From: Clostridia bacterium
GTDB lineage: Bacteria; Bacillota; Clostridia; Oscillospirales; Acutalibacteraceae
NCBI GenBank assembly: GCA_017440755.1
Contig: JAFSGP010000024.1
Location: forward strand, 1-59,219
Reading direction: 5' to 3'
Length of the DNA: 59,219 bases
Positions 49,116 through 58,956 of the stretch are shown piece after piece. The translations under genes were made by a program, and so were the position numbers. The notes beneath the pieces were generated by a model. The model ran no database searches, was not told the DNA's origin, and worked only from the letters and a program-made list of their open reading frames with translations. Positions within the stretch are counted from its first letter, which is position 1, and each line of letters opens with the position of its first letter.

Positions 49116-49979
49116 ATGAAAACTCGCATTATATCCGGTCTGGTGGGTACAGTAGTACTGTTTGCGGTGCTGCTCTGCCCCTGGACATGGGTACTGACTT
49201 TGGTGTTGGCAGCGGCAGCGGCTGTGGCCGTGTATGAGCTGCTGCACAACACGGGTATTGTAAAGAGCAAGCTGCTCCTGTGGGGCAGTATGGCGTTTGC
49301 GGCGCTGGAGGTATGGGCAGGAAACCGTGCGGTGGAGTTAGCAAATCATAATTATATGTTAAACCCACCGCTTGCAGTGTTGCTGAGTGTTATTAAAGCG
49401 TTACCGCTGCTTTTACCGCTTGCTTACACTCTTTTTACCCTTCTTTTGTTTGTTGTTTTCCGCAAATCTTTTGTCTGGAAAGGCTTCGGTCTGACGCTGT
49501 ACGCCACCGTAGGCTTTACAGCGCTGGCGGCATTGTGGGATTCTCCGATTTTCGGTGTGGAATACGTGTTGTTGCCGCTGGTCATTGCCTGGATGAGTGA
49601 CACCGGCGCTTACTTTACCGGTGTGTTCTTCGGCAAGCACAAGATGGCGCCTGTCATCAGCCCCAAAAAGACTTGGGAGGGCTTTTTCGGTGGTTGGGTG
49701 ATTTCTGTTGCCTCGACGGCTCTGTACGGCGTCATCTGCAACGCACTCCGCAACCCCATTTCGTCTTTCCGCATTGACATTGTCCTATTCGCCGTGATGG
49801 CGGCGGTGCTGGCCCCCTTGTCGGTGGTGGGCGACCTGCTCGCCTCGATTATCAAGCGTCGTTGCGGCATTAAGGACTACGGCAACCTGATGCCGGGTCA
49901 CGGTGGCGTGATGGACCGCTTTGACAGCGTGGTGTTTATCGCCCCGCTGACCTACATAGCCTTATGGCTGTTTGGTTGA
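49116..49979 (+). CDS. cdsA: Phosphatidate cytidylyltransferase
   Basis: Makes CDP-diacylglycerol for phospholipid synthesis at the membrane. The 287-residue protein has about eight hydrophobic segments and the family signature near the C-terminus, SVVGDLLASIIKRRCGIKDYG followed by GHGGVMDRFDS. It follows uppS, as is usual, and dxr starts 12 bp later. Confidence 0.95.
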   Translation: MKTRIISGLVGTVVLFAVLLCPWTWVLTLVLAAAAAVAVYELLHNTGIVKSKLLLWGSMAFAALEVWAGNRAVELANHNYMLNPPLAVLLSVIKALPLLLPLAYTLFTLLLFVVFRKSFVWKGFGLTLYATVGFTALAALWDSPIFGVEYVLLPLVIAWMSDTGAYFTGVFFGKHKMAPVISPKKTWEGFFGGWVISVASTALYGVICNALRNPISSFRIDIVLFAVMAAVLAPLSVVGDLLASIIKRRCGIKDYGNLMPGHGGVMDRFDSVVFIAPLTYIALWLFG

Positions 49980-49991
49980 GGAGAATAAACT

Positions 49992-51152
49992 ATGAACGAA
50001 ACCAAAAACTTGGTGATATTAGGCTCCACCGGCTCTATCGGTACGCAGGCGCTGGAGGTGGCGCTGCAGGCAGGCTATCGGGTAGTCGGTCTGGCGGCGG
50101 CACGGAACGTGACCCTGCTGGAGCAGCAGATACGGCAGTTTGTGCCCAGTGTGGCGGCGGTGTATGACGAAGCCGCCGCCGCCGACCTACGTCTGCGGGT
50201 GGCGGACCTGTCGGTGCGGGTGCTCAGCGGTATGGAGGGCTTGTGCGAGCTGGCGGCATTGCCGCAGGCGGATATGGTGCTCAACTCCGTGGTGGGTATG
50301 GTAGGCTTGCGTCCCACGCTGGCGGCGGTTGCCGCCGGAAAGGACGTGGCGCTGGCGAACAAAGAGACCTTGGTTGCGGGCGGCGCATTCGTGATGGATG
50401 CGGTGGCGCAGGCGGGGGTTAAGCTGCTCCCCGTGGACAGCGAGCACAGCGCTATTTTCCAGTGCTTACAGGGAATGCCGGCTAACCGCGGGATTCAGCG
50501 GCTGATTCTCACCGCCTCCGGCGGCCCCTTCTTCGGCAAGACCAAGGACCAGCTGGAGCAGGTTACTTTGGCGGACGCCCTTAATCACCCAAACTGGAGC
50601 ATGGGACCGAAAATTACGGTGGACTCCGCCACGATGATGAATAAGGGGTTGGAGCTGATTGAGGCGAGCTGGCTGTTCGCTATGCCCCCCGAAAAGATTG
50701 ATATCGTGGTACATCGGGAGAGCATTATCCACTCACTTGTGGAATATGATGACAATGCGGTGCTGGCACAGTTGGGTACCCCCGATATGCGTGTGCCCAT
50801 TCAGTATGCGCTGACCTATCCCAACCGCTTACCCTGTCCCGCCAAGCAGCTGCGCCTGGAGGATTGGAAGAATCTCACCTTCTACGCTCCCGACGACGAC
50901 ACCTTCCCTGCGATGAATCTGGCGCGGCGCGCGCTGACGCTGGGCGGGTTGTATCCCGCCGCCCTGAATGCCGCAAACGAGGTGGCTGTGGGCGCCTTTA
51001 TTGCGGGAGAAATCGGATTTACGGACATTACCCGCTTGGCAGCACAGGCACTGGAACAGACCTTGCCCGTTCCCACGGCGGTGGAAGAGGTGTTTGCGGC
51101 AGACGAGATGGTTCGTCAGCAGACCCGCGCCGCTATCAATGCGTTGAAATGA
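49992..51152 (+). CDS. dxr: 1-deoxy-D-xylulose 5-phosphate reductoisomerase
   Basis: Second step of the MEP isoprenoid pathway: converts DXP to MEP with NADPH. The 386-residue protein has the NADPH motif GSTGSIGTQAL, ANKETLVAGG, the metal site PVDSEHSAIFQ, and SASGGPF-like LTASGGPFF. It lies with ispG nearby, so two MEP-pathway genes are clustered with uppS. Confidence 0.96.
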   Translation: MNETKNLVILGSTGSIGTQALEVALQAGYRVVGLAAARNVTLLEQQIRQFVPSVAAVYDEAAAADLRLRVADLSVRVLSGMEGLCELAALPQADMVLNSVVGMVGLRPTLAAVAAGKDVALANKETLVAGGAFVMDAVAQAGVKLLPVDSEHSAIFQCLQGMPANRGIQRLILTASGGPFFGKTKDQLEQVTLADALNHPNWSMGPKITVDSATMMNKGLELIEASWLFAMPPEKIDIVVHRESIIHSLVEYDDNAVLAQLGTPDMRVPIQYALTYPNRLPCPAKQLRLEDWKNLTFYAPDDDTFPAMNLARRALTLGGLYPAALNAANEVAVGAFIAGEIGFTDITRLAAQALEQTLPVPTAVEEVFAADEMVRQQTRAAINALK

Positions 51153-51162
51153 GGGTTGACTT

Positions 51163-52308
51163 ATCGCTATCCTGTCTACCATTCTTAAAATTTTATCCGC
51201 CTTACTGGTGCTGGACCTGCTGATTTTGGTGCATGAGTTTGGCCACTTTATCGTGGCGAAGCTGATGGGTGTCCGTGTCAACGAGTTCGCTATCGGCATG
51301 GGTCCCCGCCTGCTCAAATGGGGCAAAGGGGAGACGGAATATTCCATTCGTGCCCTTCCCGTCGGTGGCTTTTGCGCCATGGAGGGGGAGGACGACGGCG
51401 CGCCCACCCCGTCCGCTATGGGCGGCAACGCTGACCGCGAGGTGGAGGCGGACGACGCCTGTTCTTTTGCCCATAAACCTGTCTGGCGGCGCCTGCTCAT
51501 TGTGTTGGCGGGCGCTACGATGAATCTATTGTTGGGTTTTGTGTTGCTACTGGTGTACAACGGTTGCTTGCAGAAGCCCTACGACAACAAGGAAACGGTA
51601 TTGTTTCCCACGACCACCTTGTTTGCCTTGGAGGAGACCACGCCCGCCTATCAGTCGGGTCTGCGGGCTGGCGATACCATTTTAGAGGTCAACGGACGGC
51701 GCATTTTTATGACCACCGACCTGACGCTGGAGATGCAAAATGACGCAGACGGCGTGCTGGATATGGTGGTGCGTCGAAACGGCGAGCGATTCACTCTGCC
51801 CAAGGTGGCGTTTGAGCAGGTGACCGACGAGGAGAGCGGTGCCCGCTATCTCAAGTACGATTTTACTCTGCTGGGTGTGGAGCGAACCTTTCTCAATACC
51901 ATCACCCAGTCCGCTAAGCAGGAGGTGTCCATTGCCACGGTGGTGTGGCGCTCGCTGGTGGATATGGTGCAGGGAGATTACGGGCTTAACGACCTGTCGG
52001 GTCCTGTGGGTACGGTGGATATCATCGCCGACGCGGTGGGGGATACCGTCACACAGACTGACCGCATCGCCGCGTGGCAGAATTTGGTGATGCTCATGGT
52101 GATGATTACCGTCAACTTAGGTGTGTTTAACCTGTTGCCGCTGCCTGCGCTGGACGGCGGTCGGCTGGTGTTCCTCCTGTGGGAGGGGATTACCCGCAAG
52201 CCCGTCCCCGCCAAGTGGGAGGGACTGGTACACTTTGCAGGCATTGTGCTACTGTTGCTGTTAATGCTGATTGTGACCTATAGCGATATTACGAAGTTTT
52301 TTGTATAA
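51163..52308 (+). CDS. rseP: RseP-like M50 site-2 protease, apparent AUC start
   Basis: Membrane zinc protease that cleaves transmembrane anti-sigma factors and signal-peptide remnants. The 381-residue protein has H-E-F-G-H in the first helix, VNEFAIGMGP, one PDZ domain (about 140-220) and the NLLPLPALDGGR motif. The first in-frame ATG/GTG/TTG codon (GTG 51208) lies only eight codons before HEFGH, cutting off half of helix 1, and has no ribosome site. ATC 51163 lies 7 nt after GAGGG (51151-51155) and gives the expected N-terminus; an in-frame TGA at 51157 rules out anything earlier. Confidence 0.88.
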   Translation: MAILSTILKILSALLVLDLLILVHEFGHFIVAKLMGVRVNEFAIGMGPRLLKWGKGETEYSIRALPVGGFCAMEGEDDGAPTPSAMGGNADREVEADDACSFAHKPVWRRLLIVLAGATMNLLLGFVLLLVYNGCLQKPYDNKETVLFPTTTLFALEETTPAYQSGLRAGDTILEVNGRRIFMTTDLTLEMQNDADGVLDMVVRRNGERFTLPKVAFEQVTDEESGARYLKYDFTLLGVERTFLNTITQSAKQEVSIATVVWRSLVDMVQGDYGLNDLSGPVGTVDIIADAVGDTVTQTDRIAAWQNLVMLMVMITVNLGVFNLLPLPALDGGRLVFLLWEGITRKPVPAKWEGLVHFAGIVLLLLLMLIVTYSDITKFFV

Positions 52309-52320
52309 GGAGTGCGGAGC

Positions 52321-53370
52321 ATGGAACGACGGAAATGCAAACAGGTTATGGTAGGGCAGGTACCGATTGGCGGCAACAGCCCGGTTTCCGTGCAGTCTAT
52401 GCTGAACGTACCCGCCCACGACATTGCCGGTAGCGTGGCGCAGGCAAAGCGCCTGCAGGACTGCGGCTGTCAGATTATCCGCACCGCGGTGCCGGATAGG
52501 GAGGCAGTGGCGCTGGTGGCGGCGCTCAAAGAGGCGCTGACTATACCCGTGGTGGCGGATATTCATTTCGACTACCGACTGGCGCTGGAATCGGCGGCAG
52601 CGGGCGTGGATAAGATTCGCATCAATCCCGGTAACATCGGCGATGAGAACCACGTCAAGGCGGTGGCACAGGAGTGTCGCCGTCGAGGCTTGCCCATTCG
52701 TATCGGTGTCAACTCCGGCTCGCTGGAAAAGGAGATATTGGCAAAATACGGACACCCCACTCCGGAGGCGATGCGGGACAGTGCGCTGTATCATGCCTCG
52801 TTGCTGGAAAAATTTGATTTTGACGATATCGTGTTGTCGATAAAATCCTCGGACGTCCCCACCATGATTCGCGCCTACGAATTAACCGCGGAGTCTTGCG
52901 ATTACCCCCTGCATCTGGGGGTGACGGAGGCAGGCACCGAGCGGATGGGGCTGCTCAAATCGGCGGTGGGCATCGGCTCCTTGCTGACCCATGGTATCGG
53001 CGACACCATTCGTGTCTCTCTTACCGCCGACCCGGAGCGGGAGATTGCCGCAGGCATCGACCTGTTGGCGGCGGCAGGGCTGCGTAACGACCGCCCTCGC
53101 TTGGTATCCTGTCCCACCTGCGGACGGACGGCTATTGACCTTATCGGTATTGCCGCCGAGGTGGAGCGCCGTTTACAGACGGTGAATAAGCCTATTTCCG
53201 TAGCGGTGATGGGGTGCATTGTCAATGGCCCCGGTGAAGCGCGGGAGGCGGACATCGGTCTGGCGGGCGGTAAGGGCAAGGTGGCGCTGTTCCGCAAGGG
53301 CGAGGTGCTGCGCACCGTGGACGAAGCGGTGGCTGTGGAAGAATTAATGAAGGAAATTGAGCGGCTGTAA
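52321..53370 (+). CDS. ispG: 4-hydroxy-3-methylbut-2-enyl diphosphate synthase (IspG)
   Basis: Iron-sulfur enzyme of the MEP pathway that makes HMBPP. The 349-residue protein has the N-terminal TIM barrel (SPVSVQSMLN, DIHFDYRLAL, RINPGNIG) and the C-terminal 4Fe-4S ligands in SCPTCGR and MGCIVNGPGEA. ATG 52321 is 8 nt from AAGGAG, which overlaps the rseP stop; an in-frame GTG at 52312 overlaps that site. Confidence 0.96.
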   Translation: MERRKCKQVMVGQVPIGGNSPVSVQSMLNVPAHDIAGSVAQAKRLQDCGCQIIRTAVPDREAVALVAALKEALTIPVVADIHFDYRLALESAAAGVDKIRINPGNIGDENHVKAVAQECRRRGLPIRIGVNSGSLEKEILAKYGHPTPEAMRDSALYHASLLEKFDFDDIVLSIKSSDVPTMIRAYELTAESCDYPLHLGVTEAGTERMGLLKSAVGIGSLLTHGIGDTIRVSLTADPEREIAAGIDLLAAAGLRNDRPRLVSCPTCGRTAIDLIGIAAEVERRLQTVNKPISVAVMGCIVNGPGEAREADIGLAGGKGKVALFRKGEVLRTVDEAVAVEELMKEIERL

Positions 53371-53395
53371 GCCGCAGTACATAAGGACTTTTACT

Positions 53396-56300
53396 ATGGA
53401 ACAGCGGTCATTGGGGCTTTTATTCGGCCCGTATCTGCCGTCGGAAGGCTTGCAGGAGCTGCGGGACGGCATAATTGAGAATATGGATATCAATCACCCG
53501 CAGCGGCGGTTGACTGTGTCGGTTTCCTTTGCGGAAACCGTAGAGGCGGCACAGCTTTTCGAGGGAGAGCGGCTGTTGGCGCAGGCGTTGGGGCTGAGCC
53601 ACGTGCAAATTCAGCCTCGTTATCCTGCCGATTCGCTGAGGGATAAGGCGTTCCCTCAGCTGGTGGAGCACCTGAAACGATTGAACGTGGCGGTGAACGG
53701 CGCTTTCTCCGACGCGGTCTTTGCTCTGGAGGGGGATACGCTGCGTATTGCCTTTACCCATGGCGGCGTCAATATTCTCCGCACCACGGGTGTGGAAAAG
53801 CAGTTGGCGACGCTGGTATATAGCCAGTACGGTCGCCGTGTGACGGTGCGTCTGGAGGGGGAAGAAGCGCCTCGCATAGACGAGCGTTATGAGCAGATGA
53901 TGGCTCAGGCGGAGGCGGAGGCCGCCGCCCGCGCCAAAGAGCAGGCGGCAGCCCGCGCCGCCGCAGCGGCGGCACAGCCAATGCCTGCGGCCGATGGCGA
54001 ACCGGCTAAGCCGGGCAAGCCTGCTGACCCTACCCGCCCGCCTGCCGACGGTCTGCCGGTGTATCTGGAAACCGCACAGCCTGTTTTGGGCGCACCGATT
54101 AAGGAGCGTCCCACCCCCATTAAGGGGCTGGAGGCGGACGGCTCTATGGTGACGGTGTGGGGCGAGGTGTTCCGCATTGATTCCCGTGAGAATCGAGACG
54201 GCACCAAGCTGCGTGTGTCTGTTTCCATCACCGACCTGAGCGGTTCGGTGATTCTCAGCCTGTGGCTGGATAAGCAGCGGGACGGCGATAAAATCGCCGC
54301 CATTGAGGGTCTGAAAAAGGGTGACAATCTGGTGGTCAGCGGTCGGTATGACTATGACGAATTCGCCAAGGGCAACCTGCTCCGCCCCCGTTCCATTTCT
54401 ATTGTGTCCCGCTATCATCGGCAGGATTTAGCGGAGGAGAAGCGGGTAGAATTGCATCTGCATACAAAAATGTCCTCCATGGACGGTGTATCGGAGGCAA
54501 AGGATTTGGTTAAACGCGCCGCCTCTTGGGGGCATAAGGCGATTGCTATCACCGACCACGGTGTGGTGCAGGCCTATCCTGACGTAATGAACACCGCCGC
54601 CGACTTAAAGAAGGCGGGCAAGCCCATTAAAATCCTCTATGGCATGGAGGCCTATTACGTCAACGATATGGTGCCCGCGGTGGTGGGGGAGAGTGACGCC
54701 CCCATTAATGGTGAGTACATTGTCTTTGATATTGAAACTACGGGTCTTAGCAGCAAAACCGAACGCATTACCGAAATCGGTGCGGTGCGTATGGTGGGCG
54801 GTGAGGTACAGGACAGCTTTAACACCTTTGTCAACCCCGGTATGCCGATTCCGGCTAAGATTACGGAACTGACGGGTATCACCGATGCTATGGTGGCGGA
54901 CGCCCCCGATGAAAGCACGGCGTTAGATGCGTTCTATCGATTCTGTGGGGATTGCACCGTGTTGGTGGCGCATAACGCCCCCTTTGACACCGGATTTATC
55001 CGTGCGGCGGCAAACCGATGCGGCAAGGCGTACCCCTTTACAGGTGTAGATACCGTGCCGTTGTGCCGTTCTCTCTATCAGGGGCTGAAAAACTACAAGC
55101 TGGACACCGTAGCGGAATATCTGAAGCTGCCGCCCTTTAACCACCACCGCGCCTGCGACGATGCGGCGGTGTTGGCAGGGATTTTCACCCACGTACTTAA
55201 GGATATGCAGCAGCAGGATATCCGGTCTCTGCAGCAGGTAAACACCAAGGTGACGGGGGTGGACCCCAAAAAGGCAAAGTATCATCACCTGATACTCATT
55301 GCCCGCAATCTGGTGGGTCTGAAGAACCTGTACAAGCTGGTTTCCTACTCCAATTTGGAATGCTATTTCAAGAAGCCCCGCATTACCCGTTCTAAGCTGA
55401 TGGAGCATCGGGAGGGTCTTTTGGTGGGCAGCGCCTGCGAGGCGGGCGAGCTGTATCAGGCCATCTTGGAGGACAAGCCTTGGGGGGAGCTGTGCGATAT
55501 CGCCTCCTTCTACGATTTTCTGGAGATTCAGCCCCTTGGCAACAACGCCTTTATGCTGCGCCCCAGCAAGGGCAAGGGGGGTACCATCAATCCCCCTGTG
55601 TGCAAGAGCGAGCAGGAGCTGATTAACCACAATAAGACCATTGTCCGTCTGGGCGAAAAACTGGGCAAACCCGTTTGCGCCACCTGCGACGTGCACTTTA
55701 TGGACCCTGAGGACGAGGTGTACCGCCGTATTTTGATGGCGGGCAGCGGCTTTGACGATGCGGACCAGCAGGCACCGCTCTATCTGCGTACCACCGACGA
55801 GATGCTGGCGGAATTCACCTATCTCGGCGCTGAAAAGGCGCGGGAGGTGGTTATCACCAACCCGAATACGATAGCCGACTGGGTGGAGGAGATTCGTCCC
55901 ATACCGTTCGGCACCTTCCCGCCCCATATTGACGGCTCCGACGAGGAGCTGCAGCGGCTGTGCTGGGACCGTGCCCGCGAGGTATACGGCGAGCCCGTTC
56001 CCGAACTGGTGGCGGCACGTTTGGAAAAGGAACTTACCTCCATTATCAAGCACGGCTTCGCGGTGCTGTATATGATTGCCCAGAAGCTGGTGAAGAACTC
56101 GGTGGACAACGGCTATCTGGTGGGTTCCCGAGGTTCGGTTGGTTCCTCCTTTGTGGCGCATATGGCGGGCATCTCCGAGGTGAACCCCTTGGCACCGCAC
56201 TACATCTGCCGCAATCCGGAATGCAAGCATTCTGAGTTCTTTACCAAGGGCGAGGTGGGGTCCGGCTTTGACCTGCCGCCGAAAAACTGCCCGCATTGCG

Positions 56301-57805
56301 GACAACCTCTGGGTCGTGACGGACACGAGATTCCCTTTGAAACCTTCCTTGGTTTCGACGGCGATAAATCCCCCGATATCGACTTAAACTTCGCCAGTGA
56401 GTATCAGAACCGCGCTCACCGCTATACCGAGACCCTGTTCGGTCTGGACCACGTGTTTAAGGCCGGTACTATCGGTACGATTGCGGATAAAACCGCCTTT
56501 GGTTACGTGAAAAAGTATGCCGAGGAGCGGGATATGGTGCTCAGCGCCGCCGAAACCGACCGATTGGCTATTGGTTGTACCGGTGTCAAGCGTACTACGG
56601 GTCAGCACCCCGGCGGTATGGTTGTCGTGCCCAACGATTACGAGATAGAGGACTTCTGTCCCGTCCAGCATCCTGCGGAAAAGGCAGAATCGGGCATTAT
56701 TACCACCCACTTTGATTTCCACTCCATTCACGATACTATTCTGAAGCTGGATAATCTGGGTCACGTAATTCCTACCATTTGCAAGTATCTGGAAGAATAT
56801 ACCGGCATCTCCATTAAGGACGTGGATATGTCCGACCCTGCGGTGTATAGCTTATTTACCTCGCCGGAGGCGTTGGGACTGACGGTGGAGCAGCTGGGCT
56901 GCGAAACGGGTACGTTATCCATTCCCGAAATGGGTACCGGCTTTACCCGTCAGATGCTGCTGGATTGTAAGCCTAAGACCTTTGCGGACTTGATGCAGAT
57001 TTCCGGTCTGTCCCACGGTACCGACGTGTGGCTGGGCAATGCCCAAGACCTTATCAAGGCGGGCACTTGTACTATTGAGACGGTTATCGGTACCCGTGAC
57101 AACATTATGGTGTACCTGATGCACAAGGGCTTGCCGCCTAAGATGGCGTTCAAGATTATGGAAATTGTGCGTAAGGGCAAGGCGACCAAGCTGCTGACCG
57201 AAGAGCATTTGGCGGCGATGCGGGAACACGACGTCCCCGAGTGGTACATCGATTCCTGTATGAAAATCAAATACATGTTCCCCAAGGCCCACGCCGCCGC
57301 CTACGTTATTGCGGCGCTGCGCGTAGCGTGGTTTAAGGTACACTACCCCGCGGAGTACTATGCCGCCTTCCTGACCGGTCGCGGCGGTGACTTTGACGCG
57401 GCGACGGTGCAGGCAGGTATCCAGCGGGTGAAAGAGGTTATTGACGACATTCGCGAGAGGGGAAAGGAAGCCAGCCAAAAGGAGCAGGACACCGCCGAAT
57501 TGCTCCACGTGGTATATGAGGCGATGCTCCGCGGTGTGGAGTTCCTGCCTGTGGACTTGTATAAGTCCCACTGGTACAAGTATATTATGGAGGACGGCAA
57601 GATTCGCCTGCCCTTCAATGCCATCGCCGGTTTGGGCGAGGCGGCGGCGAAGAGTATGCAGGAGGCGGCGGACCCCAGCGACCCCTATATTTCCTGCGAC
57701 GACCTCCAGAACCGCACCGGTATCACTAAGGCAGTGATGCAGTCCCTCCACGACTTAGGCGTGGTGGACGGTCTGCCCGAAACTAGTCAAATGACGTTTT
57801 TCTAA
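53396..57805 (+). CDS. polC: DNA polymerase III alpha subunit, PolC type
   Basis: Main replicative polymerase of low-GC Gram-positive bacteria. The 1469-residue protein has an N-terminal domain, an Ala/Pro-rich linker (about 165-225), an OB fold (about 240-330), a PHP domain (VELHLHTKMSSMDG at about 351) interrupted by a DEDDh 3'-5' exonuclease (DIETTG at 445, VAHNAPFD, HRACDDA), and a cysteine-rich zinc site (CRNPEC...CPHC). The polymerase active site includes PDIDLNF (993-999). ATG 53396 follows AAGGA. The last residues overlap hairpin sequences behind the gene. Confidence 0.97.
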   Translation: MEQRSLGLLFGPYLPSEGLQELRDGIIENMDINHPQRRLTVSVSFAETVEAAQLFEGERLLAQALGLSHVQIQPRYPADSLRDKAFPQLVEHLKRLNVAVNGAFSDAVFALEGDTLRIAFTHGGVNILRTTGVEKQLATLVYSQYGRRVTVRLEGEEAPRIDERYEQMMAQAEAEAAARAKEQAAARAAAAAAQPMPAADGEPAKPGKPADPTRPPADGLPVYLETAQPVLGAPIKERPTPIKGLEADGSMVTVWGEVFRIDSRENRDGTKLRVSVSITDLSGSVILSLWLDKQRDGDKIAAIEGLKKGDNLVVSGRYDYDEFAKGNLLRPRSISIVSRYHRQDLAEEKRVELHLHTKMSSMDGVSEAKDLVKRAASWGHKAIAITDHGVVQAYPDVMNTAADLKKAGKPIKILYGMEAYYVNDMVPAVVGESDAPINGEYIVFDIETTGLSSKTERITEIGAVRMVGGEVQDSFNTFVNPGMPIPAKITELTGITDAMVADAPDESTALDAFYRFCGDCTVLVAHNAPFDTGFIRAAANRCGKAYPFTGVDTVPLCRSLYQGLKNYKLDTVAEYLKLPPFNHHRACDDAAVLAGIFTHVLKDMQQQDIRSLQQVNTKVTGVDPKKAKYHHLILIARNLVGLKNLYKLVSYSNLECYFKKPRITRSKLMEHREGLLVGSACEAGELYQAILEDKPWGELCDIASFYDFLEIQPLGNNAFMLRPSKGKGGTINPPVCKSEQELINHNKTIVRLGEKLGKPVCATCDVHFMDPEDEVYRRILMAGSGFDDADQQAPLYLRTTDEMLAEFTYLGAEKAREVVITNPNTIADWVEEIRPIPFGTFPPHIDGSDEELQRLCWDRAREVYGEPVPELVAARLEKELTSIIKHGFAVLYMIAQKLVKNSVDNGYLVGSRGSVGSSFVAHMAGISEVNPLAPHYICRNPECKHSEFFTKGEVGSGFDLPPKNCPHCGQPLGRDGHEIPFETFLGFDGDKSPDIDLNFASEYQNRAHRYTETLFGLDHVFKAGTIGTIADKTAFGYVKKYAEERDMVLSAAETDRLAIGCTGVKRTTGQHPGGMVVVPNDYEIEDFCPVQHPAEKAESGIITTHFDFHSIHDTILKLDNLGHVIPTICKYLEEYTGISIKDVDMSDPAVYSLFTSPEALGLTVEQLGCETGTLSIPEMGTGFTRQMLLDCKPKTFADLMQISGLSHGTDVWLGNAQDLIKAGTCTIETVIGTRDNIMVYLMHKGLPPKMAFKIMEIVRKGKATKLLTEEHLAAMREHDVPEWYIDSCMKIKYMFPKAHAAAYVIAALRVAWFKVHYPAEYYAAFLTGRGGDFDAATVQAGIQRVKEVIDDIRERGKEASQKEQDTAELLHVVYEAMLRGVEFLPVDLYKSHWYKYIMEDGKIRLPFNAIAGLGEAAAKSMQEAADPSDPYISCDDLQNRTGITKAVMQSLHDLGVVDGLPETSQMTFF

Positions 57806-57926
57806 TGTCATTTGGCGGATGTATCGGCTGTAACTTGGGAGAATGGCGTTAGCCATTCTCGGGCAACGGCTGTAGAGATTAGCGGTCCGCAAAAACTGCA
57901 AGCCGTTGCGGCAAATGACATTTTTC
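57788..57926 (+). other. Structured three-way-junction element behind polC
   Basis: An outer 11-bp helix (57804-57814 with 57912-57922) encloses a 9-bp hairpin GAGAATGGC/GCCATTCTC (57839-57860) and a longer stem GCAACGGC plus TGTAG (57863-57875) pairing with CTGCA and GCCGTTGC (57896-57909, one bulged A). A T-run follows the outer helix, so the whole could terminate transcription. An alternative small hairpin, CAAATGAC/GTCATTTG (57788-57814), overlaps the polC stop. An 18-nt word at the polC end (57788-57805) recurs at 57912-57929 with one mismatch. Confidence 0.55.
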
Positions 57927-57986
57927 TAACCTAGGAGAATGGCTTAATTCGTATCCGAAAAATTCACATAAGAAAGGATGTTCCCT

Positions 57987-58409
57987 ATGTTAAAAGGTAT
58001 CAACCCCTTGCTGTCCCCTGAATTGCTGAAGATTCTGTCCGAAATGGGTCACGGCGATGAGATTATCATCGCTGACGGCGGTTTCCCCGCTGCCCGTCTG
58101 GCTCGTAATCTGGTGCGTGCTGACGCTGTCGGTTGTGTGGCTATGCTGGACGCGGTGCTGTCCGTGTTCCCGCTGGACCAGTACGACAGCCAGAATTTCG
58201 TGCTGATGGAGACCACCGGTAACGACCAGCCCCCCGCTATCTGGGAGGAGTACGCTGAGGTGCTGAAAAAGCATGAGCCCGACGCGCACATTGAGCACAT
58301 TGAGCGCTTCAACTACTACGCCCGTGCGGAGAAGGCATATGCCGTTATCGCCACCGGCGAGATGGCTCCCTACGGCAATATCCTGCTGAAGAAGGGCTGC
58401 ATTCGCTGA
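57987..58409 (+). CDS. fucU: RbsD/FucU family sugar mutarotase
   Basis: Interconverts alpha and beta anomers of sugars such as fucose. The 140-residue protein has the family start LKGINPLLSPELLKILSEMGHGDEI (given in part), with the conserved His in MGHGDE and DGGFPA, and the C-terminal ATGEMAPYGNILLKKG pattern. Length is standard. ATG 57987 is about 9 nt from AAAGGA and is preferred to ATG 57978, which directly abuts it. No fucose pathway genes are visible nearby. Confidence 0.9.
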   Translation: MLKGINPLLSPELLKILSEMGHGDEIIIADGGFPAARLARNLVRADAVGCVAMLDAVLSVFPLDQYDSQNFVLMETTGNDQPPAIWEEYAEVLKKHEPDAHIEHIERFNYYARAEKAYAVIATGEMAPYGNILLKKGCIR

Positions 58410-58439
58410 GCCTTGTTGCTTTGAGGAGGCAATAATCCT

Positions 58440-58955
58440 ATGCAAGAAATAATCGGCCAGATGTTCGGTATTCTGGCGATGGTGTTTTCTATCCTCACCT
58501 GGCAGATGAACAGCCACAAGAAGATGATGGTGATGCAGATTATCTGCGCCTCCACCTTTGTGGTGCACTACGTACTGCTCGGTGCCTATACCGGTGCGGT
58601 GGTCAACGGCGTGGCAGTGGTGCGAAACATCATTTTCTACCATCGGGAGAAAAAGATTTTCTCCGGCGTGGGCTGGGTCATTCTCTTCGCCGCGCTGATG
58701 GCGGTGTGCGGAGCCGTCTCCGGCTATCGGGAGGGCTGGATTTCTCTGTTTATGATAGTAGGCATGGTGATTAACACCCTGTCCCTGTCTTGTACCAACC
58801 CGCAGCTGGTGCGGAAGATCATTTTGTGTTCCTCCCCGCTGATGCTGGTGTACAATATTCTGACTATTTCCATCGGCGGTATCATCAACGAGAGCCTGTC
58901 TATGTGTTCTGCCGTTTCCGCCTTGATTCGTACCGCGCAAACAAAAAAAGAGTAA
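58440..58955 (+). CDS. YgjV family inner membrane protein
   Basis: A 171-residue protein with about five to six transmembrane helices. It resembles the YgjV family (conserved start IIGQMFGILAMVFSILTWQ and the NGVAVVRNIIFYHREK segment in the first half). The function is unknown. It follows fucU by 30 bp with GAGGAGG... ribosome-site sequence between, and ends at a strong terminator. Confidence 0.82.
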   Translation: MQEIIGQMFGILAMVFSILTWQMNSHKKMMVMQIICASTFVVHYVLLGAYTGAVVNGVAVVRNIIFYHREKKIFSGVGWVILFAALMAVCGAVSGYREGWISLFMIVGMVINTLSLSCTNPQLVRKIILCSSPLMLVYNILTISIGGIINESLSMCSAVSALIRTAQTKKE

Positions 58956-58956
58956 C

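Noticed and set aside
51208..51210. GTG 51208 as the rseP start
   Set aside because: It has no ribosome binding site and leaves only eight codons before the HEFGH motif; AUC 51163 fits better.
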